From Streptomyces sp. GESEQ-4 (GTDB lineage Bacteria > Actinomycetota > Actinomycetes > Streptomycetales > Streptomycetaceae): a stretch of 64,000 nucleotides of DNA. The translations under genes were made by a program, and so were the position numbers. The DNA lies in the NCBI RefSeq assembly GCF_017948455.1, contig NZ_JAFFSU010000003.1:310001-374000 (forward strand), written 5' to 3'. Below are positions 28,437-37,508 of this stretch, piece after piece (position 1 is the first letter of the stretch; every line of letters starts with the position of its first letter). The notes beneath the pieces are model-generated. The model did not search any database. It was not told the DNA's origin and worked only from the letters and a program-made list of their open reading frames with translations.

Positions 28437-29695
28437 CCACGACGTATGCGGCCAGGGTCGCCGCGGGCGCGCTCGCCGCGCTGCTCGTGCTGGCCGGCTG
28501 CAGCTCCAAGGCCAAGGACGACGGCAAGGACGAGGGCGCCGCGGGCGGTGTGAAGACCGGCGAGGGGATCTCCGGCAAGACGATCACGCTCGGGGTGCTC
28601 ACCGACATGACCGGCGTCTACGCGACCCTCGGCAAGAGCGTCACCCAGGCGCAGCAGCTGTATGTGAAGCAGCTGAACGCCAAGGGCGGCGTCTGCGGCT
28701 ACCAGGTGTCCCTCTCCGTCCGCGACCACGGCTACGACCCGCAGAAGGCCGTGTCCGGGTACACGGAGCTGGCGCCGAAGGTGCTGGGCTTCACCCAGTT
28801 CATCGGCTCGCCGTTCGTCGCCGCGGTCAAGCAGCGCGTGGACGGCCAGGACAAGGGCCTGGTGCTGCCGCAGGCATGGGCGCACTCGCTGCTCGGCAGC
28901 CCGTACATCCGTGTCATCGGATCGACGTACGACATCGAGACGATCAACGCCGTCGACTTCCTGATGAAGGAGAAGGGGATCAAGAAGGGCGACAAGATCG
29001 GGCACGTCTACTTCGAGGGTGACTACGGGGAGAGCGCCCTGGTCGGTGCGAAGCACATGGCGCAGGAATCCGGGCTGACGGTCGTCGAGCAGAAGATCAA
29101 GCCGACGGACAACGACATGACCGCCCAGGTGGCCGCCCTGAAGAAGGCGGGCGTCAAGGCGGTCGTGATCAGCGCGGGGCCGCGCCAGGCGGCCTCCCTC
29201 GTCGGCGTCGCGGCGGCGAGCGGCTTCAATGTCCCGGTCATCGGCAACAACTCCGCCTTCGCCCCACAGCTGCTCGCCACCCAGGCGGGTCCCGCCCTGT
29301 CGAAGAACTACTGGGTGGCCTCCCCGTCGCTGCCCATCGGCGCCGACACCCCGGAGGCGAAGCAGCTCGTCGCGGACTACCGGGCGGCCTATCCGAAGGA
29401 CGCGCTGGACAACGGCGTGGTGGCCGGCTGGACGGCGGTCTCCGTCTTCGGCGAGGCCCTGAAGAAGGCCTGCGCGAGCAAGGACCTCACGCGCGCGGGC
29501 GTCGACAAGGCGCTGCTGACGATCGACGCGTTCGACGTCGGCTTCGGCATCCCGCAGGACTTCACCGACCCGAAGGCCCCGTCGTCCCGGCAGAGCGTGA
29601 TCCTGCAGCCGGACAAGGGCGTGACGGGCGGCATGAAGGTCGTACGGGAGGCGGAGGCGTCGTCGGTCGCCGAGGCGTACACGCCGGGTGCCTGA
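28433..29695 (+). CDS. Liv-type ABC transporter substrate-binding lipoprotein
   Basis: This is a 420-residue extracytoplasmic solute-binding protein of periplasmic binding fold type I (LivK/AmiC/UrtA group). A lipoprotein signal peptide with the lipobox LAGC places the lipidated cysteine at residue 23, so the mature protein is anchored outside the membrane, followed by a charged linker KAKDDGKDEG. ITLGVLTDMTGVYATLGKSV starts domain 1 and contains the ligand-contact region; GHVYFEGDYGESALVGAKHM, VVISAGPRQAASLVG and the C-terminal part complete the fold. It is the last gene of the operon, ended by a 24-bp perfect hairpin. The ligand is not evident. Confidence 0.92.
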   Translation: MTTTYAARVAAGALAALLVLAGCSSKAKDDGKDEGAAGGVKTGEGISGKTITLGVLTDMTGVYATLGKSVTQAQQLYVKQLNAKGGVCGYQVSLSVRDHGYDPQKAVSGYTELAPKVLGFTQFIGSPFVAAVKQRVDGQDKGLVLPQAWAHSLLGSPYIRVIGSTYDIETINAVDFLMKEKGIKKGDKIGHVYFEGDYGESALVGAKHMAQESGLTVVEQKIKPTDNDMTAQVAALKKAGVKAVVISAGPRQAASLVGVAAASGFNVPVIGNNSAFAPQLLATQAGPALSKNYWVASPSLPIGADTPEAKQLVADYRAAYPKDALDNGVVAGWTAVSVFGEALKKACASKDLTRAGVDKALLTIDAFDVGFGIPQDFTDPKAPSSRQSVILQPDKGVTGGMKVVREAEASSVAEAYTPGA

Positions 29696-29702
29696 ACGAG
29701 TG

Positions 29703-29752
29703 CAGCAACACGTAGGGCCCGAACCAGATGGTTCGGGCCCTACGTGTTGCTG
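29703..29752. terminator. Bidirectional terminator with a 24-bp perfect stem
   Basis: Bases 29703-29726 and 29729-29752 are exact inverted copies separated by GA. The stem is CAGCAACACGTAGGGCCCGA plus four more pairs. It lies 7 bp after the binding-protein stop and 8 bp before the pssA stop, so it serves both convergent operons. Confidence 0.92.
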
Positions 29753-29760
29753 ACCAGTGT

Positions 29761-30612
29761 TTACGGCAGCTGCGCCGCCCGTGCCTCACGCCGGTTGTCG
29801 CGGAAGTTGTTCACCCGGCGGGCCGTGGCGAACAGGGGGATCACCGCGCCCATGACCAGCTGCAGAGCACAGCCTGTCTGGAGGAGGAGCTGTCCGCCGG
29901 GAGCGCCGAACGCCCAGGCCGCGAGGAGGCCCATCCCCAGGACGATCCAGGTGAGCATCGCGACCGCGAGACGGCCCCGCGGCTTCGGGTACTCGACTCG
30001 GCTCACCATCAGCCAGGCCGTACCGAGGATCGCCAGGAGCGTCGCCACGAAGGGCAGCTCCAGAAGCACGATCGAGACCACCGTCAGCGCCCCGAAGGGG
30101 CTCGGCATGCCCTGGAACATGCCGTTCGGCGGTGTCACGCACGAGAAGCGGGCAAGCCGCAGCACCACCGCCAGAAGCACCACGACCGCTCCGACCGCGG
30201 CCACCTTCTGGTACGCGTCGTCCGCGACCATGCCGTAGACCAGGACGAAGTACGCCGGGGCCAGACCGAAGCTGACCAGGTCCGAGAGGTTGTCCAGCTC
30301 GGCGCCCATGGGGGAGGAGCGCAGCTTGCGCGCCACCAGGCCGTCGAACAGGTCGAAGACCGCCGCGCAGAGCATCAGGATGACCGCCGTGGCCGCGCTG
30401 TTGCGGGCCATGCCGGTTTCCTGGCTGTCGGTGAGGTGCGGGATCAGGATGCCGGTGGTGGTGAAGTACACCGCCATGAAGCCGCACGTGGCGTTGCCGA
30501 GGGTGAGGGTGTCCGCTATCGAGAGGCGGAGAGAAAGAGGCATCTCCTCCTCTTCGTCCACCACCTCGTCGGCCTCCGGCACCCAGCCCGCCTGAGTCTC
30601 AGGATCAGTCAC
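29761..30612 (-). CDS. pssA: CDP-diacylglycerol--serine O-phosphatidyltransferase
   Basis: This is a membrane enzyme of about 283 residues that makes phosphatidylserine from CDP-diacylglycerol and serine. The CDP-alcohol phosphatidyltransferase motif is complete: DG-LV-AR, then eight residues, G, three residues, D, three residues, D (DGLVARKLRSSPMG and AELDNLSD), with about six to eight hydrophobic helices around it. The start is uncertain: GTG 30612 overlaps the psd stop by eight bases, while TTG 30618 has a better-spaced GGGGTG. With psd upstream it forms a two-gene route to phosphatidylethanolamine. Confidence 0.93.
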   Translation of the reverse strand: MTDPETQAGWVPEADEVVDEEEEMPLSLRLSIADTLTLGNATCGFMAVYFTTTGILIPHLTDSQETGMARNSAATAVILMLCAAVFDLFDGLVARKLRSSPMGAELDNLSDLVSFGLAPAYFVLVYGMVADDAYQKVAAVGAVVVLLAVVLRLARFSCVTPPNGMFQGMPSPFGALTVVSIVLLELPFVATLLAILGTAWLMVSRVEYPKPRGRLAVAMLTWIVLGMGLLAAWAFGAPGGQLLLQTGCALQLVMGAVIPLFATARRVNNFRDNRREARAAQLP

Positions 30613-31261
30613 GGTCAATGCGAGTCACCCCAGCCACGGTCTTCTGCCCGACCTCGACCGCGACCTCCACGCCCTCGGGCAGGTAGATGTCGACACGCGA
30701 GCCGAAGCGGATCAGACCGATCCGGTCACCCTGCTCGACCTTCGTGCCCTGCGGTACGTACGGCACGATGCGACGGGCGACCGCGCCGGCGATCTGGATC
30801 ATCTCGATGTCGCCGAGTTCGGTGTCGAAATGCCAGACTACGCGCTCGTTGTTCTCGCTCTCCTTGTTGAACGCCGGAACGAACCCGCCGGGGATGTGCT
30901 CGACCGACGCCACGGTACCGGCGAGCGGAGCACGGTTGACGTGGACGTTGAGCGGGCTCATGAAGATCGCGACGCGGGTACGTCCGTCCTTCCACGGCAT
31001 GATGCTCTGCACCACACCGTCGGCCGGCGAGATGACCCGGCCCGTGGCGATCTCGCGCTCGGGGTCGCGGAAGAACCACAGCATGCCCGCCGCGAGCGCG
31101 GTGGCGGGTACGGCCACGGCTCTGGCGGCGCCGGAGCGGCGCGCGCGGACCAGGCTGAGGGCTGCGGTGGCGACGGTCGGGAGAAGCCACGGCGATGCTC
31201 CGCGCGCCAGGCGTACGCCTGCCAGGCTGTCGCGTGGTGCAGAGGTTTGGCTGTGGGGCAT
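30605..31261 (-). CDS. psd: Phosphatidylserine decarboxylase proenzyme
   Basis: This 218-residue proenzyme decarboxylates phosphatidylserine to phosphatidylethanolamine at the membrane. It is the short (archaeal-like, Psd type A) form. RVISPADGVVQSI, IFMSPLNVHVNRAPLAG and HIPGGFVPAFNKESENNER are conserved. Autocleavage should occur at Gly187-Ser188 in IRFGSRVDIYLP, turning the serine into the pyruvoyl cofactor. ATG 31261, preceded by GAAGGTC, gives the normal length; the open frame to 31432 runs over the terminator of the next operon. It overlaps pssA, so the two are co-translated. Confidence 0.94.
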   Translation of the reverse strand: MPHSQTSAPRDSLAGVRLARGASPWLLPTVATAALSLVRARRSGAARAVAVPATALAAGMLWFFRDPEREIATGRVISPADGVVQSIMPWKDGRTRVAIFMSPLNVHVNRAPLAGTVASVEHIPGGFVPAFNKESENNERVVWHFDTELGDIEMIQIAGAVARRIVPYVPQGTKVEQGDRIGLIRFGSRVDIYLPEGVEVAVEVGQKTVAGVTRIDRD

Positions 31262-31387
31262 GGATGACCTTCGTAGCGGATGATGCCGCGCTGCGTGAGG
31301 GGGACGGCGGCTTTCACGCGATCGTACCGGTCGCGGGCTACAACTGGGCAAGCCAGGAAGCCGAGTCGGCAGCGGAAGAGTGTTGAC

Positions 31388-31420
31388 GGGGTGTGATCTT
31401 CTTCGCGAAGAAAACACCCC
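31388..31420. terminator. Terminator after the ethylmalonyl-CoA pathway operon
   Basis: GGGGTGT (31388-31394) pairs with ACACCCC (31414-31420), and the interior contains the palindrome TTCTTCGCGAAGAA (31399-31412). It lies just beyond the stop of the acyl-CoA dehydrogenase gene on the minus strand and before psd. Confidence 0.7.
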
Positions 31421-31432
31421 CAACCCGGACAT

Positions 31433-32638
31433 CTAGCCCTGGAGTCGATACTCTTCGAGCAGCCTGCGACCGATGATCATTTTCTGGATCTCGGCGGTAC
31501 CTTCACCGATCAGCAGCATCGGAGCCTCTCGGTAGAGGCGCTCGATCTCGTACTCCTTGGAGAAGCCGTAGCCGCCGTGGATCCGGAAAGAGTCCTCGAC
31601 GACCTCCTTGCAGTACTCGGAGGCGAGGTACTTCGCCATCCCAGCCTCAAGGTCGTTTCGTTCTCCGGAGTCCTTTTTGCGTGCCGCGTTCACCATCATC
31701 GCATGCGCGGCTTCGACCTTGGTAGCCATCTCGGCCAGCTTGAACTGGATCGCCTGGTGCTGGGCGATCGGTTTGCCGAACGTGTGACGCTGCTGGGCGT
31801 ACTGGACGCCGAGCTCGAAGGCACGCTGCGCGACACCGCAACCACGCGCCGCCACGTTGACGCGGCCGACTTCCACGCCGTCCATCATCTGGTAGAAACC
31901 CCGGCCGGTCCGGCCGCCGAGCACGCGGTCGGCCGGAATGCGCAGGCCATCCATGATGAGCTCGGTGGTGTCGACGCCCTTGTACCCCATTTTGTCGATC
32001 TTCCCGGGGATGGTGAGGCCCGGACGGACCTCTCCGAAGCCGGGCTCCTTCTCGACGAGGAAGGTCGTCATCGACTTGTGGGGGGCGGTGCCCTCGGGGT
32101 GTCCTTCGTCACTCTTCACAAGGACGGCGACCAGAGTCGACGTACCGCCGTTCGTCAGCCACATCTTCTGGCCGTTCAGGACGTACTCGTCGCCGTCCTT
32201 GACCGCCTTCGACGTGATGGCCGACACATCGGAACCCAGCGCCGGCTCCGACATCGAGAAGGCGCCCCGGATGTCACCGGCCGCCATCTTCGGCAGGAAG
32301 TAGTCCCTCTGCTCCTCGGTGCCGTGCTGCTTGAGCATGTACGCCACGATGAAGTGCGTGTTGATGATGCCGGACACCGACATCCAGCCGCGGGCGATCT
32401 CCTCGACACACAGGGCGTACGTCAGAAGGGACTCGCCCAGGCCGCCGTACTCCTCCGGAATCATCAGGCCGAACAGGCCCAACTCCTTGAGGCCGTCGAC
32501 GATCTGCTGCGGGTACTCGTCGCGGTGCTCCAGCTCGGTCGCGACCGGGATGATCTCCTTGTCCACGAAGTCGCGGACCGTGGACAGGATCTCCTGCTGG
32601 ATGTCCGTCAGACCGGCGGTCTGGGCGAGTCGCGCCAT
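31433..32638 (-). CDS. mcd: Acyl-CoA dehydrogenase, probably (2S)-methylsuccinyl-CoA dehydrogenase
   Basis: This is a 401-residue FAD-dependent acyl-CoA dehydrogenase. AFSMSEPALGSDVSAI and WLTNGGTS are FAD-contact motifs. The catalytic base glutamate is expected in the C-terminal YREAPMLLIGEGTAEIQKMI region (IGEGT). In context it is the last gene of the ccr-ecm-mcl-mch operon, so its likely reaction is methylsuccinyl-CoA to mesaconyl-CoA in the ethylmalonyl-CoA pathway. It starts two bases after the hydratase stop. The 935-residue open frame that continues upstream joins it artificially to antisense-frame sequence. Confidence 0.9.
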   Translation of the reverse strand: MARLAQTAGLTDIQQEILSTVRDFVDKEIIPVATELEHRDEYPQQIVDGLKELGLFGLMIPEEYGGLGESLLTYALCVEEIARGWMSVSGIINTHFIVAYMLKQHGTEEQRDYFLPKMAAGDIRGAFSMSEPALGSDVSAITSKAVKDGDEYVLNGQKMWLTNGGTSTLVAVLVKSDEGHPEGTAPHKSMTTFLVEKEPGFGEVRPGLTIPGKIDKMGYKGVDTTELIMDGLRIPADRVLGGRTGRGFYQMMDGVEVGRVNVAARGCGVAQRAFELGVQYAQQRHTFGKPIAQHQAIQFKLAEMATKVEAAHAMMVNAARKKDSGERNDLEAGMAKYLASEYCKEVVEDSFRIHGGYGFSKEYEIERLYREAPMLLIGEGTAEIQKMIIGRRLLEEYRLQG

Positions 32639-32640
32639 GG

Positions 32641-33153
32641 CTACTTCTCCTGCTCCTTGAGCTGGGGCCGGCCGGGCTGCTCGCCGCCGCGCTCCTTGAT
32701 GTACGTCTCGGTCGGCACCATGACCTTGCGGCGGAACACGCAGACCAGCGTGCCGTCCTGCTTGTAGCCCTTGGTCTCGACGTGGACGATGCCGCGGTCG
32801 TTCTTCGACTTGGACGGCCACTTGTCGAGCACGGTCGTCTGGCCGTAGATCGTGTCGCCGTGGAAGGTCGGCGCCACGTGCTTGAGCGACTCGATCTCCA
32901 GGTTGGCGATCGCCTTGCCGGAGATGTCCGGCACGGACATGCCCAGCAGGAGGGAGTAGATGTAGTTCCCGACCACCACGTTCTTGCCGAAGTCCGTCGT
33001 GTTCTCGGCGTAGTTGGCGTCCATGTGGAGCGGGTGGTGGTTCATGGTGAGGAGACAGAACAGGTGGTCGTCGTACTCCGTGACCGTCTTGCCCGGCCAG
33101 TGCTTGTACGTCGCCCCGACCTCGAACTCCTCGTAGGTGCGTCCGAACTGCAT
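32641..33153 (-). CDS. mch: MaoC-like hydratase, probably mesaconyl-CoA hydratase
   Basis: This is a 170-residue single hot-dog-fold protein of the MaoC/R-hydratase type. The hydratase motif is visible as NHHPLHMDANYAENTTDFGK (Asp and His pair), with VVGNYIYSLLLGM and SLKHVAPTFHGDTIYGQT. In this operon the expected reaction is hydration of mesaconyl-CoA to beta-methylmalyl-CoA. Some proteobacterial enzymes of this step have two fused domains; this is the short form. It lies between the lyase and dehydrogenase genes with gaps of 15 and 2 bases. Confidence 0.9.
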   Translation of the reverse strand: MQFGRTYEEFEVGATYKHWPGKTVTEYDDHLFCLLTMNHHPLHMDANYAENTTDFGKNVVVGNYIYSLLLGMSVPDISGKAIANLEIESLKHVAPTFHGDTIYGQTTVLDKWPSKSKNDRGIVHVETKGYKQDGTLVCVFRRKVMVPTETYIKERGGEQPGRPQLKEQEK

Positions 33154-33168
33154 CGCGCTCAGGCCTCC

Positions 33169-34131
33169 TTAGTTGTCGGGGGTCTCGAACTTCGACGTGC
33201 GCTGCATGCCGGCCGCACGGCCCTTGCCGGAGATGACCAGCGCCATCTTGCGGCTGGCCTCGTCGATCATCTCGTCGCCGAGCATCGCGGAGCCCTTCTT
33301 GCCGCCCGCCTCGGACGTGTAGTAGTCGTACGCGTCCAGGATCAGCTCGGCGTGGTCGTAGTCCTCCTGTGAGGGCGAGAAGATCTCGTTGGACGCCTCG
33401 ACCTGGCCCGGGTGCAGCACCCACTTGCCGTCGAAGCCGAGGGCTGCGGCGCGCTGGGCGACCTCGCGGTAGCCGTCGATGTTGCGGATCTGGAGGTAGG
33501 GGCCGTCGATCGCCTGGAGGTTGTTGGCGCGGGCGGCCATCAGGATCTTCATCAGGATGTAGTGGTAGGCGTCCGCCGGGTAGCCGGGCGGCTGCTCGCC
33601 CACGACCAGCGACTTCATGTTGATCGACGCCATGAAGTCGGCCGGGCCGAAGATGATCGTCTCGACGCGCGGGGAGGCCTGGGCGATCTCGTTGACGTTG
33701 TTCAGACCCTGGGCGTTCTCGATCTGCGCCTCGATACCGATCTTGCCGACCTCGAAGCCCATCGTCTTCTCGATCTGGGTGAGGAGGAGGTCCAGGGCCA
33801 CCACCTGCTGGGCGTCCTGGACCTTCGGCAGCATGATGCAGTCCAGATTCGGGCCGGCGCCCTCGACCACCGTCACGACATCGCGGTACGTCCACTCGGT
33901 CGTCCAGTCGTTGACACGCACGACCCTCGTCTTGCCCGTCCAGTCGCCCTCGTTGAGGAACTTGACGATGGTGTGCCGCGCCTCGGGCTTGGCCAGCGGC
34001 GCGCACGCGTCCTCGAGGTCGAGGAAGACCTGGTCGGCGGGGAGGCCCTGCGCCTTCTCCAGGAAGCGCGGGTTCGAGCCCGGTACGGCCAGGCAGGAGC
34101 GCCGCGGGCGAAGGCGGTTGACGGTCGTCAT
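33169..34131 (-). CDS. mcl: CitE/HpcH-family lyase, probably beta-methylmalyl-CoA / malyl-CoA lyase
   Basis: This 320-residue TIM-barrel protein belongs to the HpcH/CitE family. RSCLAVPGSNPRFLEKAQGL and VFLDLEDACAPLAKPEARH (acidic metal-site region), ETIIFGPADFMASI and KWVLHPGQVEASNEIF are characteristic. In the ethylmalonyl-CoA pathway it cleaves beta-methylmalyl-CoA into glyoxylate and propionyl-CoA; some relatives instead hydrolyse malyl-CoA. Its ATG overlaps the mutase stop in ATGA, indicating coupled translation. Confidence 0.9.
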   Translation of the reverse strand: MTTVNRLRPRRSCLAVPGSNPRFLEKAQGLPADQVFLDLEDACAPLAKPEARHTIVKFLNEGDWTGKTRVVRVNDWTTEWTYRDVVTVVEGAGPNLDCIMLPKVQDAQQVVALDLLLTQIEKTMGFEVGKIGIEAQIENAQGLNNVNEIAQASPRVETIIFGPADFMASINMKSLVVGEQPPGYPADAYHYILMKILMAARANNLQAIDGPYLQIRNIDGYREVAQRAAALGFDGKWVLHPGQVEASNEIFSPSQEDYDHAELILDAYDYYTSEAGGKKGSAMLGDEMIDEASRKMALVISGKGRAAGMQRTSKFETPDN

Positions 34132-36155
34132 GCGGGGACCTCCAGGGGGTCGAGCTTGTTCGCTTTCCGGATCTCGTCGACGATGCGGCCGATGATTCCG
34201 GTGATGTCGAAGTCCTTCGGGGTGAAGACGGCGGCCACACCCGCGGCCCTCAGCTGCTCGGCGTCGCCATTGGGGATGATCCCACCGGCGATGACAGGTA
34301 TCTCTGTGGCACCGGCCACATGGAGGCGTTCCAGCACGTCCGGCACCAGCTGTGCGTGCGACCCGGAGAGGATCGACAGGCCCACCGCGTGCACGTCCTC
34401 GGCGATGGCCGCGTCCACGATCTGCTCCGGGGTGAGCCGGATGCCCTGGTAGACCACCTCGAAGCCGGCGTCACGCGCGCGTACGGCGATCTGCTCGGCC
34501 CCGTTGGAGTGCCCGTCCAGGCCCGGCTTGCCCACCAGGAAGCGGAGCTTGCCGACGCCGAGGTCACGGGCGGTCTCGTCCACCCGGCGGCGGACGAGCG
34601 CCATCGCGGTGCCCTCCTCGGCGGTCACCGCGACCGGCGCCGAGGACACGCCCGTCGGCGCCCGGAACTCGCCGAACACCTCCCGCAGGGCCCCGGCCCA
34701 CTCGCCGGTCGTGACCCCGGCGCGGGCGCACTCCAGGGTGGCCTCCATGAGGTTGGCGGTGCCCTTCGCGGCCTCCTTCAGCCTCTCCAGCGCCTTGCAG
34801 GGGCGCGGGTGGTTGAACGGCGGCTGGTAGCGCGTCTCACGCCAGCGCTCCAGGGCGTGCACGACGCGCGCCTCGACCGCGGGGTCGACCGTCTGGATCG
34901 CGGCGTCCAGGTCGGCCGTGAGCGGGTTCGGCTCGGTCGACTCGTAGATGTTGACGCCGACGATCTTCTCCTGGCCGGACTCGATCCGCGCGCGGCGCTC
35001 GGCGTGGGACGCCACGAGCTGCGACTTGAGATAGCCCGACTCGACAGCGGCCATCGCGCCGCCCATCTCCTGGATCCGCTCGATCTCCGCGAGGGACTCC
35101 TCGACGAGCTGCGCGACCTTCGCCTCGATGACGTGCGAGCCCTCGAAGATGTCCGCGTACTCCAGCAGGTCGCTCTCATGGGCGAGCACCTGCTGGATGC
35201 GCAGCGACCACTGCTGGTCCCAGGGGCGGGGGAGCCCCAACGCCTCGTTCCAGGCGGGAAGTTGGACGGCACGCGCGCGTGCGTCCTTCGAGAGGGTCAC
35301 CGCCAGCATCTCCAGCACGATCCGCTGGACGTTGTTCTCCGGCTGCGCCTCGGTCAGGCCGAGGGAGTTGACCTGGACGCCGTACCGGAAACGGCGCTGC
35401 TTGGGGTTCTCGATGCCGTACCGCTCGCGCGTGATCTCGTCCCAGATCCGGCCGAACGCCCGCATCTTGCACATCTCCTCGATGAAGCGGACGCCCGCGT
35501 TCACGAAGAAGGAGATACGGGCGACGACATCGCCCATGCGTTCCTGCGGCACCTGGCCGCTGTCGCGCACGGCGTCGAGCACGGCGATGGCGGTGGACAT
35601 CGCGTACGCGATCTCCTGCACCGGCGTGGCGCCCGCCTCCTGCAGGTGGTAGCTGCAGATGTTGATCGGGTTCCACTTGGGCATGTGGGAGACCGTGTAC
35701 GCGATCATGTCCGTCGTCAGGCGGAGCGACGGCCCCGGCGGGAACACATGCGTCCCCCGCGACAGGTACTCCTTGACGATGTCGTTCTGGGTCGTCCCCT
35801 GGAGCTGGGTGATGTCGGCGCCGTGCTCCTCCGCGACGACCTGATAGAGCGCCAGCAGCCACATGGCCGTGGCGTTGATCGTCATCGAGGTGTTCATCTG
35901 CTCCAGGGGGATGTCCTGGAACAGCCGGCGCATGTCACCGACGTGCGACACCGGGACGCCGACCCGGCCGACCTCGCCGCGGGCGAGGATGTGGTCCGGG
36001 TCGTAGCCGGTCTGCGTCGGCAGGTCGAACGCCACCGACAGCCCCGTCTGGCCCTTGGCGAGGTTGCGCCGGTACAGCTCGTTGGACGCCTCGGCCGTGG
36101 AGTGACCGGCGTACGTGCGCATGAGCCACGGCCGGTCCTTCTGACGCTCAGTCAT
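34128..36155 (-). CDS. ecm: Ethylmalonyl-CoA mutase (MeaA-like, coenzyme B12-dependent)
   Basis: This is a 675-residue adenosylcobalamin-dependent acyl-CoA mutase. The N-terminal catalytic barrel starts RPWLMRTYAGHSTAEASNEL and includes GLSVAFDLPTQTGYDPDH. The C-terminal B12-binding domain has DGHSNG (the DxHxxG histidine ligand) and GLSILSGSHAQL, followed by IPVIAGGIIP. This gene is the MeaA type that rearranges (2R)-ethylmalonyl-CoA to methylsuccinyl-CoA, as judged from its place just after ccr and from the overall sequence. It is fused in one chain, unlike two-subunit methylmalonyl-CoA mutases. ATG 36155 follows ccr by nine bases. Confidence 0.93.
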   Translation of the reverse strand: MTERQKDRPWLMRTYAGHSTAEASNELYRRNLAKGQTGLSVAFDLPTQTGYDPDHILARGEVGRVGVPVSHVGDMRRLFQDIPLEQMNTSMTINATAMWLLALYQVVAEEHGADITQLQGTTQNDIVKEYLSRGTHVFPPGPSLRLTTDMIAYTVSHMPKWNPINICSYHLQEAGATPVQEIAYAMSTAIAVLDAVRDSGQVPQERMGDVVARISFFVNAGVRFIEEMCKMRAFGRIWDEITRERYGIENPKQRRFRYGVQVNSLGLTEAQPENNVQRIVLEMLAVTLSKDARARAVQLPAWNEALGLPRPWDQQWSLRIQQVLAHESDLLEYADIFEGSHVIEAKVAQLVEESLAEIERIQEMGGAMAAVESGYLKSQLVASHAERRARIESGQEKIVGVNIYESTEPNPLTADLDAAIQTVDPAVEARVVHALERWRETRYQPPFNHPRPCKALERLKEAAKGTANLMEATLECARAGVTTGEWAGALREVFGEFRAPTGVSSAPVAVTAEEGTAMALVRRRVDETARDLGVGKLRFLVGKPGLDGHSNGAEQIAVRARDAGFEVVYQGIRLTPEQIVDAAIAEDVHAVGLSILSGSHAQLVPDVLERLHVAGATEIPVIAGGIIPNGDAEQLRAAGVAAVFTPKDFDITGIIGRIVDEIRKANKLDPLEVPA

Positions 36156-36164
36156 GTGCCGACC

Positions 36165-37508
36165 TCAGATGTTGCGGAAGCGGTTGATGGCGTCGACGTG
36201 CTTCGCGCGCTTCTCCGCGTCGCGCACGCCGAGACCCTCCTCGGGCGCCAGGCACAGCACACCGACCTTGCCCTGGTGGAGGTTGCGGTGCACGTCGTAG
36301 GCGGCCTGCCCGGTGTCCTCCAGGGAGTACACCTTGGACAGCGTCGGGTGGATCTTGCCCTTCGCGATGAGCCGGTTGGCCTCCCAGGCCTCGCGGTAGT
36401 TGGCGAAGTGCGAGCCGATGATGCGCTTCAGCGACATCCACAGGTAGCGGTTGTCGTACTCGTGGTTGTAGCCGGAGGTCGAGGCGCAGGTGACGATCGT
36501 GCCGCCCTTGCGGGTCACGTACACGCTCGCACCGAAGGTCTCGCGGCCCGGGTGCTCGAAGACGATGTCGACGTCCTCGCCGCCGGTGAGTTCACGGATG
36601 CGCTTGCCGAAGCGCTTCCACTCGCGCGGGTCCTGGTTGTGCTCGTCCTTCCAGAACTTGTAGTCCTCGGCGGTGCGGTCGATGATCGCCTCGGCTCCCA
36701 TGGCCCGGCAGATGTCCGCCTTCTGTTCGCTGCTGACGACACAGATGGGGTTGGCGCCGCCAGCCAGCGCGAACTGCGTGGCGTACGAGCCGAGTCCGCC
36801 GCTCGCACCCCAGATCAGGACGTTGTCGCCCTGCTTCATGCCGGCGCCGTTGCGGGAGACGAGCTGCCGGTAGGCGGTGGAGTTGACCAGGCCGGGGGCC
36901 GCCGCCTCCTCCCAGCTCAGGTGGTCAGGCTTCGGCATGAGCTGGTTGGACTTGACCAGCGCGATCTCGGCGAGGCCGCCGAAGTTGGTCTCGAAGCCCC
37001 AGATGCGCTGCTCGGGGTCGAGCATCGTGTCGTTGTGGCCGTCGGACGACTCCAGTTCGACGGACAGGCAGTGCGCGACGACCTCGTCACCGGGCTGCCA
37101 GGCGTTGACGCCGGGGCCGGTGCGCAGGACGACGCCCGCGAGGTCGGAGCCGATGATGTGGTACGGCAGGTCGTGGCGCTTGGTGAGCTCGCTGAGCCGG
37201 CCGTAGCGCTCCAGGAACCCGAAGGTCGACAGGGGCTCGAAGATCGAGGTCCACACCGAGTTGTAGTTGACCGAGGAGGCCATCACGGCCACCAGGGCCT
37301 CACCCGGGCCGAGTTCCGGCACCGGGACGTCGTCCAGGTGGATCGACTTGCGGGGGTCCTTGTCGCGGGTGGTGAGCCCGGCGAACATCTCCGTCTCGTC
37401 CTTGTGCACGGTGATCGCGCGGTACGACTCGGGGAGCGGCAGGGCGGCGAAGTCGGCGGGGGTCGAGTCCGGCGACTGGATCGCTTCCAGGATGTCCTTC
37501 ACGGTCAC
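36165..37508 (-). CDS. ccr: Crotonyl-CoA carboxylase/reductase
   Basis: This is a 447-residue NADPH-dependent enzyme of the medium-chain dehydrogenase family that reductively carboxylates crotonyl-CoA to ethylmalonyl-CoA, the entry to the pathway and a source of polyketide extender units. Asn81 (ASSVNYNSVW), Phe172-Glu173 (GFETNFGG) and His367 (IIGSHFANYREAW) fit the CO2-pocket residues I recall for the Kitasatospora enzyme. GASGGLGSYATQFA is the NADPH loop. It is the first gene of a five-gene operon. A TetR gene lies upstream on the same strand, and a long leader with a palindrome at 37740-37754 separates them. Confidence 0.96.
   Translation of the reverse strand: MTVKDILEAIQSPDSTPADFAALPLPESYRAITVHKDETEMFAGLTTRDKDPRKSIHLDDVPVPELGPGEALVAVMASSVNYNSVWTSIFEPLSTFGFLERYGRLSELTKRHDLPYHIIGSDLAGVVLRTGPGVNAWQPGDEVVAHCLSVELESSDGHNDTMLDPEQRIWGFETNFGGLAEIALVKSNQLMPKPDHLSWEEAAAPGLVNSTAYRQLVSRNGAGMKQGDNVLIWGASGGLGSYATQFALAGGANPICVVSSEQKADICRAMGAEAIIDRTAEDYKFWKDEHNQDPREWKRFGKRIRELTGGEDVDIVFEHPGRETFGASVYVTRKGGTIVTCASTSGYNHEYDNRYLWMSLKRIIGSHFANYREAWEANRLIAKGKIHPTLSKVYSLEDTGQAAYDVHRNLHQGKVGVLCLAPEEGLGVRDAEKRAKHVDAINRFRNI

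Noticed and set aside
32639..34240. The acyl-CoA dehydrogenase frame extends upstream to a 935-residue protein
   Set aside because: The extra part is the wrong frame of the hydratase and lyase genes; the real start at 32638 has family-normal length and gene order.
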